NCBI GenBank assembly: GCA_902783065.1
Contig: CACZPV010000128.1
Span: forward strand, 1 to 5,195
Length of the DNA: 5,195 nucleotides
DNA from: an uncultured Ruminococcus sp.
GTDB lineage: Bacteria; Bacillota; Clostridia; Oscillospirales; Acutalibacteraceae
Reading direction: 5' to 3'
Shown here piece by piece: positions 1-5,195 of this stretch (its first letter is position 1; each line of letters opens with the position of its first letter). The notes below the pieces were generated by a model, which was not told the origin of the DNA, made no database searches, and saw only the letters and a program-made list of their open reading frames with translations. The translations under genes were made by a program, and so were the position numbers.

Positions 1-1
1 T

Positions 2-445
2 CGTTATGTGCGGCTGAAGGTTGCATACAATAATGAACATCTCCTGACAGACTATGAAAAGGGTCAGATCGTTATAACTGTTCCGGGCATTAATGATTGC
101 GGTCGTGAAAAGCTTGATCCCGTTGCTATTGCTGCTGACAAGTCTACGGAGCCAAATAAGATCTATGACTGGAGTTACACCTACAGCCCCTCGACAAACA
201 TGTATACATTTACCAATAACGCTAAGGTATATAAAAATGCGGTTTATGCTGGTATGTTCGAGATAGTGTGGTTGGTTGAATCGCGTACTTCAAAAAACAA
301 TTACAGCAAAACTTTACAGGCAACGCTTCGCACTGCCAATGGAGAATTAACACAGAGCGATGAAGTCACTTATTCACAGACACGCGAAATATTTGTGTAT
401 TCGCTGAAAGGTCAGTCGGAAGGCAGCTATAATCCTGCGTCTAAG
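2..445 (+). other. N-terminal beta-rich segment A of the protein (residues 1-148)
   Basis: This part alternates hydrophobic and polar residues in the way of beta strands, with motifs such as IVITVPGI near residue 25 and FEIVWLVES near residue 85. Strand-like stretches ending in V-x-V-P resemble the Ig-like folds at the heads of Gram-positive adhesins, but I cannot assign a family. It starts mid-domain at the window edge. It has one cysteine (C33). The role as part of a binding head is inferred only from its position upstream of a CnaB stalk. Confidence 0.45.
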
Positions 446-3400
446 GTGAATTCCCAGGAAGGATTGGGATGTCTTGTTGATGAAGGTAAGAGTTATCGCG
501 ATTACCGTTTTGTCAAGTATTCTGACTTTTTATACAGTTATGTAGGAAAGGCGAGATCGCTTACCACACATTATTATGAGTATTCCAGTGAATCGCTGAG
601 GGCAGACTGGATTGTCTGGGCACCGATCGGCACAAATATATGCGGCGTTGACGCAAAAGTCGGATCGGACGCATATTTCCAAAAAACAGGGCAAACAGTT
701 GTAAAAGATGACGGAGTCGTATATGAGGCATGGAAAACAAATTCCAAGTATATTTATACTTACGGCAAACGCAGCTACTATGATACCAGCGTACTTGCTT
801 TTTATGCAGCCTATCCGAATGACCCTTATCTTGGTCAGCAGGTCAGAATATATCTGGAGGGCTATGGCAGGTATTATGATGAACTCGAAACCGTGAAATT
901 TGCGGAGCAGGTCTTTGAGATCAATACCAACGATTACGGGTTTAATGGCGGCAGTCCACCCGGATATTCATTAAGTATGACAAATTATGGTATAGGTAAT
1001 TCATTTACTAACAGCCACTGCGGAGACTGTATAATTAATGGTGCTGTTAATGCGGCAAATGTGATAAATGGAAAAACTGATTATAATTCGACAATTTATA
1101 TTGGATATGATCTGACTGATAGTGTATCTTTTGAGATCGGCAATGATATCCTGAAAGTGAGAACTACATCAGGAACTGACCGGCAATTGCGGGATGATGA
1201 ATATCATTTTACAAAAATTGTTTTGCCGTCGTTGAGTACAATAAAAAATACCAATGGATTTACTGTTCAACAGAAAGAGTATAATGCAGTAATCTATGTA
1301 AGGAGAGCGGGACAGACAGAATATCAGGTTTATAAAGATGATGCCAAGCTGAACAGTGTTCAGAATACGTATAAATTTGATGAAACTGATATTGCGTCTG
1401 TAAGTATTAAGATAATCGGCTTGGACCAGAGCTTTGTGAAACTGCCGATAAGAACATATTACAGGTTTCATACTAACAGCAGTGATATTGTCCTTGACAA
1501 TGGTACAATGATAAATTATTCTTTTGTCAGACGATACGATGCGACGGGAGAAAATGTTCAAACTGGTGATGGATCTGCGTATATAATACCGGAAGATGAA
1601 GCCTTGTTTGGTTATCCTGTTCTCAGACAAAGCGACAGTATCCATATTCTCAGAATGCCTAATATTGTTTATCAGAATGCATATCTCAGTTTTGCCTCGC
1701 ATACACAGTCACAGTATAATTTTACGGGCAGTTTCAGTGAATATTTATCGATTCCGGACGGAAACAGTATAGATAGATTTTCTGTTTATGCTGTAGTACC
1801 CCAGGGGCTTTATCTCAGTGAATTGTACAACACCAATGATAAATTATTGAATCATATTGAGATGAGCATGACAAATGAAAATGATAAGAACTGGAGTATT
1901 AGCCAGGACTATCTTAAAGAGCATGCAACACTGAACATTCTGGAGAGAACAGATTCATCCGGAAATAAGCGCAGCTATGTAGAGATCAAATTTGATTTCG
2001 GGGAAAACGGCATAGTAAACAGCGGGGATTCTACAGCTACTTACAGACTTTACATAAAAAACATACCAATGTTCGTCAATATAGATGAGCTGAATCAGCG
2101 CAGAGGTTCCAATCTTGATCCCAGGACATATACCTTTACGTTCAGAACGATGTCGACCATTGATCAGGATGATTTCTGGTATGCACGATATAATGATAAT
2201 CTTTACTATGATAACAACCTTTGGCGTGATATTGACGGCGACGGCAACATCAGTGAGGTTTTGGCGTATAGCTATGCCTACTGTAGTTTGACTGTTGCAG
2301 GTTTTGCGCAGCTGGAGAGTGTGCTTAGTGTAAAAACAGATTTGTCAGATGGATATCGTGTTCCGGAATATGATGATACAGCGGGTACGTTTACTGAGGA
2401 CACTGTCCCTGAAACTTACGGCAACAGCGTTTATACATACCGCATAAAATTCAGAGCTAATGAAGATACCATTGGTAATGTAGTGGTAGTTGATCCGCTC
2501 GAAAAAGAATCATCTTTGAGTGATGACTCCACGAAATGGCATGGAACATTTCTCAGGATCGATACATCTATTGCCGAGAGTTTTACGGGTATAAGACCGA
2601 GTATTTACTATTCGGAAAGTTTAGAGGATGCCGTAAAACCGGATTTAACTGACACAGAAAAATGGCACGAGTTGCCGGATACTTCCGGATGGTCGCGGAG
2701 TGAGCTTGAAAAGATAAAAACTATTGCTTTGGATTTTGAAGATGCTACACTTACGGGTGGTGAGTACGTATTCTTTGACATATATATGCTTTCACCTGAC
2801 AATTCCGACAAGAGTTATGATTATAAAAAAGCGGTCAATCAATGTTTCGTTAATTTCAATCCGATAAGTGCAGGTGAGCTCGGGGAAACCCAGACGAGAT
2901 ATACAAATAAGGTAGCTGTCGGTATGGTACCTTTCAAGGGTACAATAAAAATCCGGAAAGTTGATAAGCAGGATAATAATATCAAGCTTCCGGGTGCTGT
3001 GTTCAGTTTGTACAGAACTCAGGATGACAGCCTTGTAAAAGAAGGAATAGAAACAGATAAAGACGGTGTAGCTCTTATTCCGAATATTGTATATGATGAT
3101 TATTACCTTGTGGAAACCTCTGTACCGAAAGGATATGAGTTGTCCGAAGCGCATATTCCGGTGCATCTGGAATTCGAAGAACCGGATGTAATATTGCCGG
3201 TTATTGTACAAAATGAAAGAAAAGAAACATCTGTTAAGTTAACCAAAGTATGGGATAAAGATAACTCTGTAGTTCTTTCCGGCGCACAGTTCCGTTTGCA
3301 TAAACCGGATGGGTCGTACGCTAATTCCGCAGTATATGTAACTAATGCGTCCGGAGAACTGGAAGTAACCGATGTTCCGTGGGGCAGCTATTATCTTGAG

Positions 3401-5194
3401 GAAATATTACCGCCGCCCGGATATATTATTAAGGAAGAAGCAAAGAAGATCGAGTTTACCGTTAATGCCGCTAATGACGCAGGACGTGACCTTGATCTGA
3501 CGGTTGAAAATGAACAAATTCCGGCTAAGGTAGTACTGAAAAAACTTGAAAAGCTTGAAGATGGTACGGCTACAGAAAATCCGCTGAGCGGTGCGTTTTA
3601 TGAGCTTTATACAGGTCAGAACCAAATGATAGGAACTTACATGACCGATGCAAACGGTGTAATAGAAGTGGAAGACCTGGATTTTGGAGAGTACTATTTT
3701 AAGGAAACAGTTCCTGCAACCGGTTATAAGATTTATCCTGACAATATCACATTTACCGTTAATGGAGAAGATCTTCAGCCGGATGGAACGGTTGTTCATA
3801 CTGAAAAAACATATGATACCCGAAAAATGGGTAATGTATGGGTACAAAAGAAAGACAATAAAGACGAGTTTGTTAAAAATGCCGTTTATGGTTTGTTCAG
3901 ACAGTCGGATGATGTTCGTGTTAACGTCCGCGGCGAACCGCAGAACGTAGAATTTACAACAAATGATGTTGGTTCATTCATGCTTGAAAATATGTGGTGG
4001 GGCGAATATTATCTAAAGGAGATTCGTCCTCCTGCCGGATATGAACTGAATGAAACAAAGTATCCAGTTACAATAAGTAAAAATACAGTTCGTGCTACGA
4101 TCAGAAAGGATGTTTCTGATGACCGTCTTAATGGTACTGTAAAGCTTATAAAGACATCAAGGGAAGATAATACGCTCCGACTTGGAGGAGCTGTTTACAG
4201 TCTTTATAAGAGTGATGGTACGCTTGTCAGAAGCGGTATCGAAACGATCAGTGAAGAAGGTCCGAACAAGGGTACTGTTGAAATAACAGCTATTCCTTGG
4301 GGCAGCTATTATTTACAGGAAGATTCGGCACCTGAAGGCTATGGTGTATCTGACGAGAAAATCCGTTTTTCAGTGAATTACCTTTCCGCAGGAAAGGTTC
4401 AGGAAATTACTGCCGAGGATAAACGGGCAGCCGGAGAAATAACGGTCAAGAAAAAGATATTCATTGATGACATTGTGTTTGCTCACGGTAATCCTGTTTT
4501 CATATTTAAGCTCAGCGGAACTGATGGTGAAAACGGAAAAACGTATACAGCTTATAAGAGTGTTACATTTGCAAAGGATTATGTTGATTCTCTCAGAAAT
4601 ATGGACGAGGGAATTGAATACGCTGAAATGACAGCAGTATTCACAGATGTTCCGGCAGGAAACTATAATATTTCCGAGGTCGAGGTACAAAGATATGAAC
4701 CGTCGGATATTACCGATATTACAGCGAACGGTTCTTTAAGTGCCGATGGTAAATCTGTAAACTTTATTATTACTAATACTCAGCTGCAGTGCGGTGCGAC
4801 ATTTGTAAACAATAAGTCTGTTCAGTCAAAAGCCTCACATACTACAGCAGAAGCAAATGTGCTGAAACGGGCAAGAAAAATTACTTCAATATCTGCTGTA
4901 TGGACAGGTGATTATTATTATACAGATACAGTATTGGATCGGTCGAAGCTGGATGTTTTTGTACTTTATGATGACGGCACTACCGAAAAGCTTGCTGACG
5001 ACGCTTATGAACTCTGGAACGGAGAACAGCAGCTTAGCCAGACTGATGTGGATGATTTTAATCCCGGTACAAATATGGCTGCAACAATAGAAGTCAGGTA
5101 TACCGCCAACGGAAAGCTGTATAAGGATTTCTTTGATATTCAGCTTATTGTAGACTTGCTGCCCTTTACATTTGTTGTAACAGATGCTCCGTTC
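2..5194 (+). CDS. Giant multidomain surface protein with CnaB/SpaA repeats (internal fragment, open at both ends)
   Basis: One uninterrupted frame of 1731 codons covers the window; the other frames are broken by frequent stops. Domains in order: an unrecognised beta-rich N-terminal region (1-773), a DUF11/D2-like domain (774-975), six CnaB-type repeats (980-1606), a basic linker, an Ig-like module (1627-1717), and the start of another segment. The CnaB repeats are recognised by a first strand with K-x-D or a similar pattern, an L-x-G-A-x-F/Y-x-L strand, and the E-x-x-x-P-x-G-Y block. Known relatives are exported Gram-positive adhesins and pilin-like proteins, often sortase-anchored. Neither a signal peptide nor a sorting signal is in view, so export and anchoring are inferred. 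I see no membrane segment, frameshift or internal stop. The ligand is unknown. Confidence is high for the coding frame and family type, low for exact function. Confidence 0.95.
446..940 (+). other. Tyrosine-rich segment B (residues 149-313)
   Basis: A second beta-rich stretch with unusual aromatic content: residues 241-294 hold 13 tyrosines in 54 residues, including YIYTY, SYY and RYY. A motif of the form A-Y-P-N-D-P-Y followed by Q-V-R-I-Y-L-E-G-Y-G-R-Y-Y-D-E looks like paired strands of a beta-sandwich carrying a Y-x-D turn. It contains C157 and C214. I do not recognise a named domain. Tyr-rich exposed surfaces are common in carbohydrate- and protein-binding adhesins, but binding is not shown here. 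Confidence 0.4.
1103..1780 (+). other. Beta-rich segment C of the head region (residues 368-593)
   Basis: The segment opens with GYDLTDSVSFEIGND and continues through DDEYHFTKIVLPS (residues 398-410), then a strand pattern ending at PIRTYYRFHT. It is preceded by a Gly/Asn/Ser-rich stretch (314-367) that holds the only C-x-x-C pair (C340 and C343) and is probably a linker or loop. As I recall, strings of the D-D-E-Y-x-F type occur in large clostridial surface proteins upstream of CnaB stalks, but I cannot name the domain. No catalytic motif is visible. Confidence 0.4.
1781..2320 (+). other. Beta-rich segment D with F-S-V-Y-A-V-V-P-Q-G-L motif (residues 594-773)
   Basis: This begins at a motif (SVYAVVPQGLYL, about 594-605) of the type hydrophobic-Tyr-x-hydrophobic-hydrophobic-Pro-x-Gly, which resembles the 'D-x-L-P-x-G' strand of DUF11-like domains in surface proteins. 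It continues with strand pairs (VEIKFDFGENGIVNSGDS, then TYRLYIKNIP) and ends with the acidic loop DIDGDGNISE and C761. It is probably an Ig-like or DUF11-like beta-sandwich adjoining the next domain. The family assignment is tentative and rests on pattern only. Confidence 0.4.
2228..2257 (+). other. Candidate calcium-binding acidic loop DIDGDGNISE (residues 743-752)
   Basis: D743, D745, D747, G748 and I750 match positions 1, 3, 5, 6 and 8 of the EF-hand/dockerin-type loop D-x-D-x-D-G-x-I. The position-12 acidic residue is absent (Leu754), so it is not a canonical EF-hand. Loops of this kind in extracellular beta proteins often bind calcium and stiffen domain junctions, and this one sits about 30 residues before the D2-like domain. 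Metal binding is inferred. Confidence 0.5.
2321..2926 (+). other. DUF11 / fimbrial isopeptide D2-like domain (residues 774-975)
   Basis: The order of motifs matches this class: a first strand with K778 (LSVKTDLSDGY), then a Y-x-Y-x-I-K-F-R-A-N strand (about 808-819), then VVVVDP with D831, and finally YTNKVAV with N969 just before the stalk. In known D2/DUF11-type domains a Lys, an Asp and a terminal Asn occupy these places and can form an intramolecular Lys-Asn bond. The middle holds IYYS (868-871) and a W-x-x-L-x-D pattern, also seen in large clostridial surface proteins. It likely joins the head to the CnaB stalk. The fold call is moderately confident; bond formation is inferred. Confidence 0.6.
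2939..3226 (+). other. CnaB/SpaA repeat 1 (residues 980-1075), isopeptide triad intact
   Basis: First strand GTIKIRKVDK gives the reactive lysine K986. The LPGAVFSLYR strand follows, then YYLVETSVPKGYEL with catalytic E1038, and the last strand VIVQNE with acceptor N1071. All three positions of the Lys-Glu-Asn isopeptide triad are present, so a spontaneous intramolecular crosslink is expected. Its length of about 96 residues is typical for the family. It is the first of six repeats and directly follows the D2-like domain. Confidence 0.9.
3227..3523 (+). other. CnaB/SpaA repeat 2 (residues 1076-1174), isopeptide triad intact
   Basis: First strand VKLTKVWDKD has K1082. LSGAQFRLHK is the conserved second strand. 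PWGSYYLEEILPPPGY has E1134 in the catalytic place, and the last strand LTVENEQ provides N1170. The triad is complete, so a crosslink is predicted. The DNA of the PWGSYY block closely matches that of repeat 5, which points to a shared origin by duplication. Confidence 0.9.
3524..3817 (+). other. CnaB/SpaA repeat 3 (residues 1175-1272), acceptor apparently lost
   Basis: Reactive lysine K1181 (VVLKKLEK), the LSGAFYELYT strand and E1235 (YYFKETVPATGY) are all in place. In the last strand, TVVHTEKT, the residue aligned with the acceptor Asn is Thr1267. No Asn or Asp occupies that register, so an isopeptide bond is not predicted unless the nearby D1272 substitutes. The fold itself looks intact. Assignment to the family is firm; loss of the bond is inferred from a by-eye alignment. 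Confidence 0.88.
3824..4123 (+). other. CnaB/SpaA repeat 4 (residues 1275-1374), degenerate and probably uncrosslinked
   Basis: GNVWVQKKDNKD supplies K1283 and WWGEYYLKEIRPPAGYEL supplies E1340. The second strand reads VKNAVYGLFR, lacking the Gly of L-x-G-A. The region between strands 2 and 3 contains a charged insertion (DDVRVNVRGEPQN). In the last strand, RATIRKDVS, the acceptor position is K1369, with D1370 next to it but in the opposite face register. A crosslink is therefore doubtful. Trp-Trp in place of Pro-Trp before GEYY is another difference from repeats 2 and 5. Confidence 0.87.
4133..4429 (+). other. CnaB/SpaA repeat 5 (residues 1378-1476), Asp-type acceptor
   Basis: GTVKLIKTSRED carries K1384, LGGAVYSLYK is the second strand, and PWGSYYLQEDSAPEGY carries E1440. 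The last strand, EITAEDKRA, has D1473 at the acceptor position instead of Asn. Lys-Asp bonds with a helping Glu are known in this family (CnaB2 of Streptococcus pyogenes FbaB, the parent of the SpyTag/SpyCatcher pair), so a Lys-Asp crosslink is plausible. A short extra loop (ISEEGPNKG) precedes strand VEITAIPWG. Confidence 0.88.
4433..4819 (+). other. Divergent CnaB-like repeat 6 (residues 1478-1606) with a long insertion
   Basis: GEITVKKKIFIDD opens the repeat with a lysine cluster (K1483-K1485; K1484 aligns best). A strand of the form GNPVFIFKLSG replaces the usual L-x-G-A. A long middle segment (KTYTAYKSVTF to YAEMTAVF) follows, then VPAGNYNISEVEVQRYE with E1559, and finally ATFVNNK with N1603/N1604. 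At about 129 residues it is roughly 30 longer than its neighbours. The family is the same broad prealbumin-like type but a different subfamily. The Lys-Glu-Asn set appears present. C1597 lies just before the last strand. Confidence 0.72.
4817..4879 (+). other. Ser/Thr-rich and basic interdomain linker (residues 1606-1626)
   Basis: Between repeat 6 and the Ig-like module lies a short stretch with Ser, Thr, Ala and Gln, ending in the basic cluster KRARK (1622-1626). It has no strand pattern and is probably a flexible hinge. The basic cluster could be exposed to proteases such as trypsin in a gut setting, but that is only inference. Confidence 0.5.
4880..5152 (+). other. Bacterial Ig-like module (residues 1627-1717)
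   Basis: ITSISAVWTGDYYY opens with the I-x-x-I-x-A-x-W/Y-x-G pattern of bacterial Ig-like (Big-type) domains. The signature FVLYDDGTTEKLADDAYEL (about 1650-1668) is the usual 'V-x-Y-x-D-G-T-x-x-x-L' strand pair of this group. The segment closes with ATIEVRYTANGKLYKDFFDIQL, a strand ending typical of the family. Such modules serve as spacers or binding units in surface proteins. After it, LLPFTFVVTDAPF starts another beta segment that runs off the window. Confidence 0.65.
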
Positions 5195-5195
5195 A

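Noticed and set aside
708..896. Short + strand frames at 708..896, 3684..3950 and 4908..5090
   Set aside because: Each is out of register with the long coding frame, has no plausible ribosome binding context and encodes nothing recognisable.
1299..1310. Shine-Dalgarno-like aaggagag inside the coding frame
   Set aside because: It is part of codons in the long frame and no convincing start codon of a new gene follows.
1169..1702. A 177-codon open frame on the minus strand
   Set aside because: It lies fully antisense to the continuous + frame that has clear domain motifs nearby; its translation is rich in Ile, Arg, Asn and Ser with no recognisable domain, as expected for a shadow frame.
2672..2686. 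LPDTS (residues 891-895), resembling an LPXTG sortase signal
   Set aside because: It lies in the middle of the protein, reads LPxTS rather than LPxTG, and is not followed by a hydrophobic segment and basic tail.
2608..3211. Two overlapping minus-strand open frames (2608..2811 and 2792..3211)
   Set aside because: Both are antisense to the D2-like domain and CnaB repeat 1, and their products show no family motif.
3407..3847. A 146-codon minus-strand open frame
   Set aside because: Antisense to CnaB repeats 2 and 3; Cys/Phe/Ile-rich composition is that of reverse-complemented coding sequence.
4370..4690. A 106-codon minus-strand open frame
   Set aside because: Antisense to CnaB repeats 5 and 6 with no domain signal.

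Overview
The whole window is the inside of one very large protein gene on the + strand. The frame starting at base 2 stays open for 1731 codons (2..5194) with no stop, and it has neither a start nor an end here. The signal peptide, promoter, ribosome binding site, any C-terminal sorting signal and any terminator must lie outside. There is no intergenic DNA. Residue numbers below count from the codon at base 2.

The protein looks like a giant secreted or wall-attached protein of a Gram-positive bacterium. The moderate-to-low G+C (about 40% by eye), the codon mix and the domain style fit gut Clostridia such as Ruminococcus and relatives; the taxon is an inference. Residues 1-773 are a beta-rich, Tyr/Asn/Asp-rich region that I cannot match to a named family; it is the likely head or adhesive part. 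Residues 774-975 look like a DUF11 / fimbrial isopeptide D2-type domain. Residues 980-1606 are six consecutive CnaB/SpaA-type (prealbumin-like) domains, the usual stalk modules of Gram-positive pilins and adhesins. A short basic linker (1606-1626) leads to a bacterial Ig-like module (1627-1717) and the beginning of another segment that is cut off by the window end.

Reading the three isopeptide positions (Lys, Glu, Asn/Asp) in each CnaB repeat gives a mixed picture. Repeats 1, 2 and 6 keep Lys-Glu-Asn. Repeat 5 has Asp as acceptor. Repeats 3 and 4 appear to have lost the acceptor (Thr and Lys). The likely job is a rigid, partly self-crosslinked stalk carrying a large N-terminal head, with further domains on the C-terminal side. 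No separate RNA gene, mobile element, CRISPR array or second gene is supported.
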